From: Acidobacteriota bacterium
Lineage (GTDB): Bacteria; Acidobacteriota; Terriglobia; Terriglobales; SCQP01
DNA length: 7,619 bases
NCBI GenBank assembly: GCA_021823305.1
Contig: JAKAOE010000082.1
Span: forward strand, 1 to 7,619
Reading direction: 5' to 3'
The translations under genes and the position numbers were made by a program. Under the pieces are notes generated by a model. It saw only the letters and a program-made list of their open reading frames with translations. It searched no databases and was not told the origin of the DNA. Positions 1 through 6,805 of this stretch are shown piece after piece (within the stretch, counting starts at the first letter, position 1; each line of letters begins with the position of its first letter).

Positions 1-2044
1 GGCTTTGGGTGAAGTCGATGTTGAGTTGGGGATAGGCTTTGGCGATGCGCGCGCGCGCTTCGGCGATGATGGCGTCAATGCCGCGGCTGCGGTGGTTGTG
101 CAGCATGACCGAGATGTCGCCAGTATTGGCCTCGGTGACGGCGGCGAGGCCGAGCTGCAGGCCGGTGCGGCGCGAGGTGCCGGCGACCTCGGGAATGGAG
201 TGGAAGATCTTCTCGACGCCGACCAGCACGCGGTTGGTCTCGGCGAGCGAACTGCCGGGCGGCATGACGTAGTCGAAGGTAAAGGCGCCCTCGTCCATCT
301 TGGGCAGGTTGTCCTTGCCCAGGGCGCCGTAGGAGAGGTAGGAAACCACGATCAGCGCGGCGCTGCCCAGGGCGAGCCACGCCGGCCGCCGCAGCGCCCG
401 GCGCAGCCAGGTCTCGTAGTAATCCACGCCGCGGGCGAACCACTTGCCGAGCGAAGCGTTTTCGGCGGCGAGCAGCCTTTCCAGCGGACTCATCTGCTCG
501 AACCCCGGCGGCATGTGCTTGGCCTGGCGGTCGCCGAGGAAGAAGGAGCTCAGTACCGGCGTCCAGGTCAGCGCCAGCGCCAGCGAGGTGAACAGCGCCA
601 CGCCCACGGTCACCGCCAGCGCACGGAAGAACACGCCGGTGACGCCGGTGATCGAGATCAGCGGCAGGAAGACCACGATCGGCGTGACCGTCGAGCCCAC
701 CAGCGGAACGCTGATCTCGCGCAGCGCGGAGCGGATCGCCTCGTACCGGCCCTCGCCCGAGTCGCGGTGCAGGACGATGTTCTCCACCACGACGATAGCG
801 TCGTCGATCACCAGCCCCACGGCGGAGGCCAGCCCGCCCAGCGTCATCAGGTTGAAGCTCTCGCCGAGCAGGTGCATGACCACGAAGGTGATCAGGATGG
901 TCACCGGGATGACCAAGCCGGCGACCAGCGAGGTGCCCCAATCGCGCAGGAACAGCACCATCACGATCGAGGCCAGGATCAGCCCCAACACGATGGCGTC
1001 GCGCACGCTCTTGATGGATTCGCTGATGATGTTCGACTGGTCGTAAAAGGGCTGAATCTGCACGCCGGCGGGCAGCGTCTTGCGCAGCTGTGCGATGGCG
1101 GCGTGCACCTCGTCGGCGACGGCGAGGGTGTTGGTCAGCGGCTGGCGGAAGACGGAGAGCAGCACGGCGGGCTTGCCGTTGGCGTCCACCAGGGTGTACA
1201 CCGGCTTGACGCCCGGCCGCACCGTGGCCACGTCGGCGATATGGATGGGCACGCCGGCGGGGGTGGTCTTGACCACGATGTCGCCTATCTGCGAGGGGTC
1301 GGCGACCTGGCCGGTCACCAAGCCGAGGTAGAGCTGGTGGTTGCGCTCGATCAGGCCCGGCGACTGCACCAGGTTGGTGCTCTGCACCGCGTTGAGCAGA
1401 TCCTGCACGGTGATGCCGGCGGCCTGCAGCTTGGCCGGATCGGGCACGATGTGGAACTCGGGGACTTGTCCGCCCTGCACCAGCACGCTGCTCACGTCGT
1501 TGAGGCGGTTCAACCGCGGCGCCAGGCTGTATTGCGCCATCTGCCAGAGTTGGGTCTGCGCCAGGGTGTTGGAGGTGAGGCTGTAGGCGATGATGGGGAA
1601 GCTGGCGAAGTCGAGGCGGTTGGCGGTGACGGTAGCGGTGGGCGGCAACTGCGCCTGGGCTTCGGCGAGCGCGGCGTTGACCAGCTGCAGCGTGGTCACC
1701 ATGTTGACGTGCCAGTTGAAGTAGAGGTCAATCTCGGCCGAGCCGCGGCTGGTGATGGACTGCACCAACTGCAGGCCGGGGACGGTGTTGACGGCCTGCT
1801 CCAGCGGCCGGGTGATGGTGACCATCATCTGGTCGATCGGCATCACGCCGTTGTCCACCGCGATGATGACGCGGGGGAAGTTGGTCTGGGGAAAGACGGC
1901 GATTGGCACCTGCAGCGCGACATAGCCGCCCACCAGCGCCAGGGTGATGATGACGAACACCAGCGGGCGGGAGAACTCCTGCACCCAGCCGCGCCGGGCG
2001 CCGGGCGCGAGGGTGGGGGGCGGCGATTCCAGATGCGAGCTCAC
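1..2044 (-). CDS. RND efflux transporter permease subunit (N-terminal 681 residues; 3' end off the window)
   Basis: This is the inner-membrane proton/drug antiporter of a tripartite RND pump. The frame is open without a stop from a GTG at 2044 to the window edge. TM1 is at about residues 28-46, after a cytoplasmic N-terminus. The first periplasmic (porter) region follows, then TM2 (350-367), TM3 (370-391), TM4 (399-422), TM5 (446-467), TM6 (474-500) and TM7 (about 554-575), and the start of the second periplasmic region. TM4 carries GLVIDDAIVVVEN with D414/D415 at the positions of the AcrB proton-relay pair D407/D408. After TM7, PKMDEGAF (581-588), MPPGSSLAET (594-603) and SRRTG (624-628) resemble metal-exporting HME pumps instead, so substrate class cannot be assigned. 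RND permeases are usually slightly over 1000 residues, so roughly a third, with TM8-12 and the TM10 lysine, lies outside. The GTG overlaps the fusion-protein stop (GTGA), and GGAG at 2055-2058 lies 10 nt upstream. Family very sure; substrate unknown. Confidence 0.96.
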   Translation of the reverse strand, partial: MSSHLESPPPTLAPGARRGWVQEFSRPLVFVIITLALVGGYVALQVPIAVFPQTNFPRVIIAVDNGVMPIDQMMVTITRPLEQAVNTVPGLQLVQSITSRGSAEIDLYFNWHVNMVTTLQLVNAALAEAQAQLPPTATVTANRLDFASFPIIAYSLTSNTLAQTQLWQMAQYSLAPRLNRLNDVSSVLVQGGQVPEFHIVPDPAKLQAAGITVQDLLNAVQSTNLVQSPGLIERNHQLYLGLVTGQVADPSQIGDIVVKTTPAGVPIHIADVATVRPGVKPVYTLVDANGKPAVLLSVFRQPLTNTLAVADEVHAAIAQLRKTLPAGVQIQPFYDQSNIISESIKSVRDAIVLGLILASIVMVLFLRDWGTSLVAGLVIPVTILITFVVMHLLGESFNLMTLGGLASAVGLVIDDAIVVVENIVLHRDSGEGRYEAIRSALREISVPLVGSTVTPIVVFLPLISITGVTGVFFRALAVTVGVALFTSLALALTWTPVLSSFFLGDRQAKHMPPGFEQMSPLERLLAAENASLGKWFARGVDYYETWLRRALRRPAWLALGSAALIVVSYLSYGALGKDNLPKMDEGAFTFDYVMPPGSSLAETNRVLVGVEKIFHSIPEVAGTSRRTGLQLGLAAVTEANTGDISVMLHNHRSRGIDAIIAEARARIAKAYPQLNIDFTQS

Positions 2045-3297
2045 GCGGCGGGGGCTCCGGCGTTGGCGACGATCTGAATGCGGGTGCCGTCGTCGAGGCC
2101 GTAGGCGCCGACGCTGACCACCTCCTGGCCGGGGGCGAGGCCGCTGAGGATCTGCACCCGGTCGGGCTCCTTCAAGCCCACCGTCACCGCCTGCTGATGC
2201 GCCTTGCCGTCGGCGCCGGCCAGCATCACCGAGGTGGCGCCGCTGGAGTCGGTGAGCAGGGCGACGGCGGGGATGGTCAGCGCATCAGGAATGGTGCGCG
2301 CCAGAATGGCGGCCTCGACCGTGGTGCCGGGGCGCAGCGCCTCGCCCGGGTTGGGCGCCTGCACCCAGACCTCGACTGTGGTGCTGCCGGGATCGGTGGC
2401 GGCGTTGACCACCGTGACCTTGCCCGCCACCGGCGCGCCGCCGGCCTCGGCGGTGATGCGCCCCGGGTCGCCGACCTGGAGCAGGGCGGCCTCGCTGGCG
2501 GGCACGTGCAGGCGCGCCACCACCTGCGACAGTTGCATGACCGTGATCAGCGGCTGCGAGGTGGTGGCCAACTGGCCGGGGTAGAGCGGCCGGGCGGTCA
2601 CGACACCGTCAATCGGGCTGCGGATCTCGGTGTAATCGAGTTGCGCCGCGGCGCTCGCCTCATCGCCCTTGGCGGTGGCGAGATAGCCGGCGGCGGCGCG
2701 CAGCGCGGCGGCGTGGCCGCCCGCCTCGAGCGCGGCCAGCTGCTGTTCGGCCAGGGTGTGGGCGTTCTGCGCGTTGGTGAGCGCGATGCCGGCCTGTTGC
2801 AGGGTGACGCGCGGGATGGCGCCCTGGGCGAAGAGCTTCTCGCGGTTGGTGTACACCGTCTGCGCCGCGGCCAGGGTCTTGGCGGTGGCGGTGAGGTTCA
2901 ACTGGGCGCTCTTCAGCGCCGCCGGGATGGCGCCGGCGACGGCGGTGTCGTAGGCCGCCTGCGCCGCCTCCAGCCGCCCTTGCGCCGCCTGCAGCGCGGC
3001 CTTGAGGTCGGCGTTGTCGAGCACCGCCAGCAGCTCGCCGGCGTGGACGTGATCGCCCAGCTGCACGGTGTAACGCTCCACCGGCGCGCTGACCTTGGGC
3101 GTGATGACGGTTTGATGCAGCGGATAGAGCACCGCCTGCTGGCGCACCCACTGCTGCAGCGGGCCGCGCGTGGCGGCGGCTTCCTGCACCGCGACCACGG
3201 GCGTCACGTCGTCCGCGGCACCGCCGGAAGAGCAGGCGGCGGCGGCGACCGCCGCCGCCAGCGCCAGACAACATCCCGCTGCCGTACGCATGCGCAT
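2041..3297 (-). CDS. RND efflux periplasmic adaptor (membrane fusion protein), probable lipoprotein
   Basis: This 418-residue adaptor links the RND permease to the outer-membrane channel across the periplasm. A short hydrophobic signal (residues 5-21) ends at C22 in AAAC-SSGG. This reads as a lipobox with an atypical Ala at -3, so lipid anchoring to the inner membrane is likely but not certain. The order is classical: first half of the lipoyl/barrel-sandwich (about 65-98, with QLGDHVHAGELLAVLD), a long Ala/Gln-rich alpha-helical hairpin (about 97-213), second lipoyl half (YTEIRSPIDGVV, 222-233), beta-barrel (about 257-335) and membrane-proximal domain (about 336-410). The length is normal for the family and nothing is broken. 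The ATG at 3297 was chosen because GGAG lies 9 nt upstream; an in-frame ATG at 3291 would remove only two residues. The gene begins 1 nt after the outer-membrane factor stop and its own stop overlaps the permease GTG, indicating one transcript. Similar adaptors serve drug, metal and solvent pumps. Confidence 0.96.
   Translation of the reverse strand: MRMRTAAGCCLALAAAVAAAACSSGGAADDVTPVVAVQEAAATRGPLQQWVRQQAVLYPLHQTVITPKVSAPVERYTVQLGDHVHAGELLAVLDNADLKAALQAAQGRLEAAQAAYDTAVAGAIPAALKSAQLNLTATAKTLAAAQTVYTNREKLFAQGAIPRVTLQQAGIALTNAQNAHTLAEQQLAALEAGGHAAALRAAAGYLATAKGDEASAAAQLDYTEIRSPIDGVVTARPLYPGQLATTSQPLITVMQLSQVVARLHVPASEAALLQVGDPGRITAEAGGAPVAGKVTVVNAATDPGSTTVEVWVQAPNPGEALRPGTTVEAAILARTIPDALTIPAVALLTDSSGATSVMLAGADGKAHQQAVTVGLKEPDRVQILSGLAPGQEVVSVGAYGLDDGTRIQIVANAGAPAA
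2055..2058 (-). promoter_or_regulatory. Possible ribosome binding site of the RND permease gene
   Basis: GGAG on the minus strand lies in the final codons of the fusion-protein gene, 10 nt before the GTG at 2044. Together with the GTGA stop/start overlap it supports this non-ATG start. It lies inside coding sequence, so it could be chance. Confidence 0.4.
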
Positions 3298-3298
3298 A

Positions 3299-4588
3299 TC
3301 AAAACACTCCCGTCAGGGTCTGCAACGTGGCCAGCGCCACGCGGTAGCGCACCTCGCCGTCGTTGTAGGCGTTGCGCGCGGCGGTGTTGGCCAATTGCGC
3401 CGACACCAGCTCCAGAATCGTGGCCTCTCCGTCGCGGTAGCGCAGCCCCACCAGCCGCAGGCTCTCGGCCGCCAGGGCGCGCGAGCGCGCCAGCAGCGCC
3501 AGCTCGTCGTGCGCCGCCTGCGCCGCGGCGTAATCGCTCTGCAGCGCGGCCAGCAGCTGGCGCTGGGTATAGCTGAGCTGCACCTGCGCCTGGCGCTGCA
3601 CCGCCTGCGCCTGGTGCACGCGCGCCCGATTGGCCCCCCAGTGGAAGACCGGGATGGAGAGCATGCCCATGACGGAGTTGCCCAGGTTGAACTGGTGATA
3701 CTGGTTGTACAGCGCGTACTCGTGCGCGTCCATGCCGTAAAAATAGTCGAGCGAGAACGAGGGCAGCAGCGCGGCGCGGGCGATCTTCACCCCCTGGCGG
3801 GCCTCCTCGAGCTGGGCCTGGGCGGAGGCGACGATCGGGTTGCGCAGCGCCGCCAGCGCCTGAATGCGGCGCAGCGGGGGCAGCGGCGGCGCCTGGCCGA
3901 GATCGTCGGCGAGCGCGAAGTTCAGGTTGAGATCGCGGAACAGCAGCACCGCCAGCGCGAGCTTGGCCTGCCGCTGCAGCAGTTGCGCCTGCCGCAAGGC
4001 GCTCTGGCTCTGCTCCAGTTGCAGCTCCGCCTGGATGACGTCGGCGTGCGCCACCTCGCCGCCCTGCTCCCGCTCCCGGCTGACCTTGAGGTAGTTTTGC
4101 GCGTCGGCCAGCGCCTGCCGCGCGGTCGCCACTTTGTGGCGGTCGGCGAGGAGGGTGTAGAAATCCGCGGTGACCGCGGCCCGCAGGCCGCGCTGCGCGA
4201 TTTGCGCTTGGGCCCGCGCCAGCAGCGCGCCCGCGCCGGCCTGCTTGAGCGCCGGACCGAGCGCGAAGTTGAAGTTCTGGTGCACGTCGCCCAGGGTGAC
4301 AAACTCGTGCGGGCCGTCGTTGGCGACGTAGATGTTGTCCTGCGTCCAGATGTAGTTGTTGTTCAGGGTCAGCGAGGGCAGCAGCGCGGCGTGCGCGATG
4401 GCGCGGTTGTCGCGCGCGATGCCCTCGGCGGCCAGCGCCGCCTGGAACTGCGGGCTGTAGGCGCGGGCGCGGGCCAGCGCCTGGGAGAGCGTGAGGCGCA
4501 GGGGGGCGGGGGGCGGCGGGGCGGCCGCCTGCGCCGCCGCGGCGGCCAGGCAGCAGGCCGCGGCCAGCAGACTGGGGACAATGCGCAT
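3299..4588 (-). CDS. TolC-family outer-membrane efflux channel
   Basis: This 429-residue protein is the outer-membrane factor of the pump, expected to trimerise into a beta-barrel with a long periplasmic alpha-helical tunnel. An N-terminal Sec signal (MRIVPSLLAAACCLAAAAAQA, cleavage probably after A21) precedes a Pro-rich linker (24-28). The family's internal duplication is visible. HAALLPSLTL (66-75) in the first half matches RAALLPSFSLDY (271-282) in the second. EQGGEVAHADVIQAEL (174-189) matches YRDGEATILELVSAQL (384-399). Long Gln/Ala-rich helices lie between these motifs. Cys12/Cys13 sit too early to form a lipobox, so unlike the NodT/OprM group it is probably not a lipoprotein. The start is fixed upstream by an in-frame TAG at 4601-4603, four codons before the ATG; no good Shine-Dalgarno is visible. 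It is the first pump gene after the two-component pair and lies downstream of an inverted repeat at 4633-4668 that may control it. Confidence 0.95.
   Translation of the reverse strand: MRIVPSLLAAACCLAAAAAQAAAPPPPAPLRLTLSQALARARAYSPQFQAALAAEGIARDNRAIAHAALLPSLTLNNNYIWTQDNIYVANDGPHEFVTLGDVHQNFNFALGPALKQAGAGALLARAQAQIAQRGLRAAVTADFYTLLADRHKVATARQALADAQNYLKVSREREQGGEVAHADVIQAELQLEQSQSALRQAQLLQRQAKLALAVLLFRDLNLNFALADDLGQAPPLPPLRRIQALAALRNPIVASAQAQLEEARQGVKIARAALLPSFSLDYFYGMDAHEYALYNQYHQFNLGNSVMGMLSIPVFHWGANRARVHQAQAVQRQAQVQLSYTQRQLLAALQSDYAAAQAAHDELALLARSRALAAESLRLVGLRYRDGEATILELVSAQLANTAARNAYNDGEVRYRVALATLQTLTGVF
3307..3310 (-). promoter_or_regulatory. Ribosome binding site of the membrane fusion protein gene
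   Basis: GGAG on the minus strand lies within the last codons of the outer-membrane factor gene, 9 nt before the ATG at 3297. It is the best-placed Shine-Dalgarno in the window and supports that start over the ATG two codons later. Confidence 0.6.
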
Positions 4589-4677
4589 GGAGGGCGGAAG
4601 CTACTTCACCTACGTATTGTGCCAACTTATGGGCCCGGGCATGAAGCCAACCTTAATGAACCCCGGGCGGGCGCCGT
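4589..4677 (-). promoter_or_regulatory. Intergenic gap upstream of the efflux genes, probable regulatory region
   Basis: These 89 nt are the only gap longer than 2 nt between genes in the window and are locally AT-richer than their surroundings. On the minus strand they contain, in order, the inverted repeat at 4633-4668, then CCATAAGTTGGCACAATACG. CACAAT could be a weak -10 element, but no convincing -35 stands at 16-18 nt, which would fit an activator-dependent promoter. The neighbouring OmpR-family regulator is the obvious candidate activator. There is no T-run after the hairpin. This is inference from position and composition only; no start site can be assigned. Confidence 0.45.
4633..4668. 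repeat. Imperfect inverted repeat (possible operator or RNA hairpin)
   Basis: Outer arms GCCCGGG (4633-4639) and CCCGGGC (4662-4668) are perfectly complementary. Inner arms CATGAAG (4640-4646) and CTTAATG (4652-4658) match at 6 of 7 positions around the 5-nt loop CCAAC. A 3-nt bulge AAC (4659-4661) lies on one side only. As DNA, the AT-containing inner core is a plausible dimer site for the adjacent regulator, although OmpR-type regulators more often bind direct repeats. As RNA it would form a stem of up to 14 pairs between the kinase stop and the channel start, possibly a processing or attenuation element. It is unlikely to be an intrinsic terminator because no U-tract follows. Confidence 0.6.
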
Positions 4678-6087
4678 TCAGGCGGCCAGCGGCAGCACCA
4701 CCCGCAGGGTGGCGCCGGGAGAGGGCTGGGGCAGCACCGCGATCGCGCCGCCATAGGCCTGCACGATGGCGCGGGCGATGGCCAGGCCGAGGCCGAAGCC
4801 GCCGGCGGGGCTGGCGTCGCCGCGGCGGAAACGCTCGAACACCGCCTGCGCCTCGGCCGCGGGAATGCCCGGCCCCTGGTCGCGCACCGTGACCTCGACG
4901 CCGCCGGCGGCGCCGGCGCAGACGATTTCCACCGCGGCGCCGGCGGGGCTGTGCTGCACCGCGTTCTCCAGCAAGTTGACCCAGACCAGCTCGAGGTCGT
5001 CGGGGTCGGCGCGCAGCGTCCAGCCGGTGTACTCCAGGCCGCTGCCGCGCAGCGCCACGCCGCGCGCCCGCGCCAGCGGCTCGACCCGCTCCAGCGCCGC
5101 CTGGCAGCTCGCCCCCACCTCGGCCAGCGGCAGCGGCCGCGGCTCGGCCTCCTCCGCCCACTGCTCGAGCCGCGCCAGGCGCAGCATGCGCTGCAGCAAC
5201 TGCTCGAGGCGCTCGAGGTCGAGCAGCGAGGCCCGGGCGGCGGCGACGTACTCGTCGCGCTCGCGCGGGCGCTGCAGCAGCGTCTGCAGCGTGGACTTGA
5301 GAATCGCCACCGGGGTCTTGAGGTGATGGGCGGCGTCGGCCAGGAAGGCGCGCTGCTGCTGGTGGCCGGCGTGCAGGCGCGCCAGCATGCGCTGCAGCGC
5401 CAGGATGAGCGGCTGCAATTCGGCCGGAGCCTGGGCGGCAGGGGTGGGATGGAAGCTCCAGTTGCGGGGCGAGATCGCCCCCGCCTGCTGCGCCAGCAGG
5501 CGCAGCGGCTCCAACTCGCGGCGGATGATCCAGCCCGCGAGCAGCAGGGTCAGCAGCAGCAGGATCAGGCTGCCGGCGCCGATCGCCACCCCGACGCCGG
5601 CGACCTCCTCCTGCAGGCCGGCGGTGGAGGCGGCGTAGTAGGCGTCCAGCCGCGCCGGCGGGCCGCTGCGGCCCTCCTCGGTGTCGAGGATGGCCACGTG
5701 GGAGAGCAGCAGGCCGCGATAGGGATGGCCCCGCCAGATGAAGTCCCAGTACCTCCGCCGCGCGCCGGGCGGCGGCAGGCCCACCGCGGCGGGAAAGGTG
5801 TCGGCCACCACCACACCGCCGGATCCGAGGACGCGGTAGAAGGACGGGTGCACGCGGCTGCGCGGCCGGCGCACGCGGCTAGCGTCGAAGCGCAGGCCGG
5901 GGCCGCGCTCCGGGTAGCGCACCAGCGCGGCGATGCTGGTGGCGCTGCCCAGCAGCCGGCTGTCGAAGGAGAGGCGCAACTGGCGGCGGGTGAAGCCGAT
6001 GCCCATCCACACCAAGCCGCCAGCGAGCAGCAGTTGCGACACCACCACGCCCGCCAGCACGCGGAAGGTGATGGAGCGGCGGGTCAT
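4678..6087 (-). CDS. Two-component sensor histidine kinase, QseC/TctE-like
   Basis: This 469-residue inner-membrane kinase is paired with the response regulator just upstream. TM1 is at about 11-32, a periplasmic sensor of about 130 residues follows (33-162), and TM2 is at about 163-187. The sensor has FYRVLGSGGVVVADTF and later a WRGHPYRGLLL segment, reminiscent of the 2CSK_N-type sensor of QseC/TctE kinases; it has no evident metal-binding cluster. A linker (188-245) leads to the HisKA helix with FLADAAHHLKTP; H254 is the expected phosphoacceptor. The following residue is His255 where most HisKA kinases have Glu (TctE-like ones have Gln). ATP-binding motifs are complete: N box NLLENAVQHS (371-380), D/G1 box RDQGPGIP (402-409), F box VFERFRRGD (416-424) and G2 box GGFGLGLAIA (429-438). 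The ATG at 6087 overlaps the regulator stop (ATGA) with no visible Shine-Dalgarno, pointing to translational coupling. The stimulus cannot be read from sequence; toxic compounds or envelope stress are guesses from context. Confidence 0.95.
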   Translation of the reverse strand: MTRRSITFRVLAGVVVSQLLLAGGLVWMGIGFTRRQLRLSFDSRLLGSATSIAALVRYPERGPGLRFDASRVRRPRSRVHPSFYRVLGSGGVVVADTFPAAVGLPPPGARRRYWDFIWRGHPYRGLLLSHVAILDTEEGRSGPPARLDAYYAASTAGLQEEVAGVGVAIGAGSLILLLLTLLLAGWIIRRELEPLRLLAQQAGAISPRNWSFHPTPAAQAPAELQPLILALQRMLARLHAGHQQQRAFLADAAHHLKTPVAILKSTLQTLLQRPRERDEYVAAARASLLDLERLEQLLQRMLRLARLEQWAEEAEPRPLPLAEVGASCQAALERVEPLARARGVALRGSGLEYTGWTLRADPDDLELVWVNLLENAVQHSPAGAAVEIVCAGAAGGVEVTVRDQGPGIPAAEAQAVFERFRRGDASPAGGFGLGLAIARAIVQAYGGAIAVLPQPSPGATLRVVLPLAA

Positions 6088-6803
6088 GGCGCGCGGCGCG
6101 GCGCCGGTTCGGCGGCCGCGGGCGGCGGGCGCAACACGTAGCCCTGCCCGCGCAGGGTGTGGATCAGCTTGTCGGCGAAGGGCTCGTCCAGCTTGCGGCG
6201 CAACCCGGAAATGTAAACCTCGATCACGTTGCTGAACTTTTCCCAGTTGAAGTCGTAGAGGTGCTCGAGCAGCTCGGTCTTCGACACCACCGCGCCCGGC
6301 CGGTGCGCCAGGTACTCGAGCACACGGTACTCCATCGGCGTCAGTCCGACGTCGCGCCCGGCGCGGCGCACGCTGCGCTCGACGGTGTGCACTTCCAGGT
6401 CGCCGGTGCGCAGCACCGGCGAGCCGTGGCCCTTGCCGCGCCGGATCAGCGCCTTGGCGCGCGCCAGCAACTCGCCCAGGTCGAAGGGCTTGGCGACGTA
6501 GTCGTCGGCGCCCAGGTTCAGCAGCTCGACCACGGTTTCCTTCTCGTCGCGCGCGCTCAGCACCAGCACCGGCGCGCGGCCGCCGGCGCGGCGCAGCCGG
6601 CGCAGCAGCTCGCGCCCGTCGAGCCGCGGCAGCATCAGGTCGAGCACGATCAAATCGTAGCCGCCGTCGGCGGCCGCCTGCGCCAGGAACAGGCCCTGCT
6701 CACCGTCGGCGGCGGTGTCCACCGCGTAACCGGCGTTCTCGCGCAGGCCGCGGGCGATATTGGCGGCCAGCCGGGGTTCGTCTTCCACTACCAGGACACG
6801 CAC
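6084..6803 (-). CDS. OmpR/PhoB-family response regulator
   Basis: This 239-residue cytoplasmic transcription factor is phosphorylated by the kinase encoded directly downstream. The receiver domain (1-122) has the acidic pair E7/D8, phosphoacceptor D55 in LIVLDLMLP, the switch Ser at S83 and K105 in the YVAKPF motif. The winged-helix DNA-binding domain (about 129-226) contains LTPMEYRVLEYLAHRPG (154-170), the recognition-helix region FSNVIEVYISGLRRKLD (190-206) and the wing motif TLRGQGYVLRP (216-226). A Pro/Ala-rich tail of about 13 residues follows. The start is a GTG at 6803; it yields the canonical MRVLVVEDEP amino terminus, and the upstream MCE gene stops only 2 nt before it. No clear Shine-Dalgarno precedes it, so translation probably depends on the upstream gene. 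The likely target is the gap at 4589-4677 before the efflux genes, and perhaps the promoter of the whole operon to the right of the window. It resembles CusR/QseB-type regulators, but no specific orthology is claimed. Confidence 0.96.
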   Translation of the reverse strand: MRVLVVEDEPRLAANIARGLRENAGYAVDTAADGEQGLFLAQAAADGGYDLIVLDLMLPRLDGRELLRRLRRAGGRAPVLVLSARDEKETVVELLNLGADDYVAKPFDLGELLARAKALIRRGKGHGSPVLRTGDLEVHTVERSVRRAGRDVGLTPMEYRVLEYLAHRPGAVVSKTELLEHLYDFNWEKFSNVIEVYISGLRRKLDEPFADKLIHTLRGQGYVLRPPPAAAEPAPRRAP

Positions 6804-6805
6804 GG

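Noticed and set aside
75..941. Minus-strand open frame of 288 codons inside the RND gene
   Set aside because: It is an out-of-frame shadow of Arg/Gly/Ala-rich composition. The frame from 2044 gives continuous RND sequence through this region, so no frameshift is needed.
5..2077. Plus-strand open frame of 690 codons antisense to the RND permease
   Set aside because: The translation is rich in Gly, Arg, His, Gln and Asp with no domain or membrane pattern. It is the mirror of a GC-rich gene whose minus-strand frame gives a clear RND protein.
4525..4588. Lipoprotein signal in the outer-membrane factor (Cys12/Cys13)
   Set aside because: Cleavage before Cys12 would leave a signal of only 11 residues with a single Arg. 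An ordinary signal cleaved after A21 fits better.
4608..4628. TTGGCAC on the minus strand as a sigma-54 promoter -24 element
   Set aside because: The downstream -12 GC at the required spacing is absent (AG is found), and the operon has an OmpR-type rather than an NtrC-type regulator.
4633..4668. Intrinsic terminator after the kinase gene
   Set aside because: The hairpin is followed by CCATAAGTTGG, not a T-tract, and the genes on both sides form a functional unit.
3170..4756. Plus-strand open frame of 528 codons across the OMF gene and the gap
   Set aside because: Low-complexity Arg/Gln/Leu/Gly composition, antisense to a TolC-family gene with recognisable duplicated motifs; a codon-bias artefact.
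4951..6141. Plus-strand open frame of 396 codons antisense to the histidine kinase
   Set aside because: Low-complexity composition and no motif; the minus strand carries complete kinase boxes.
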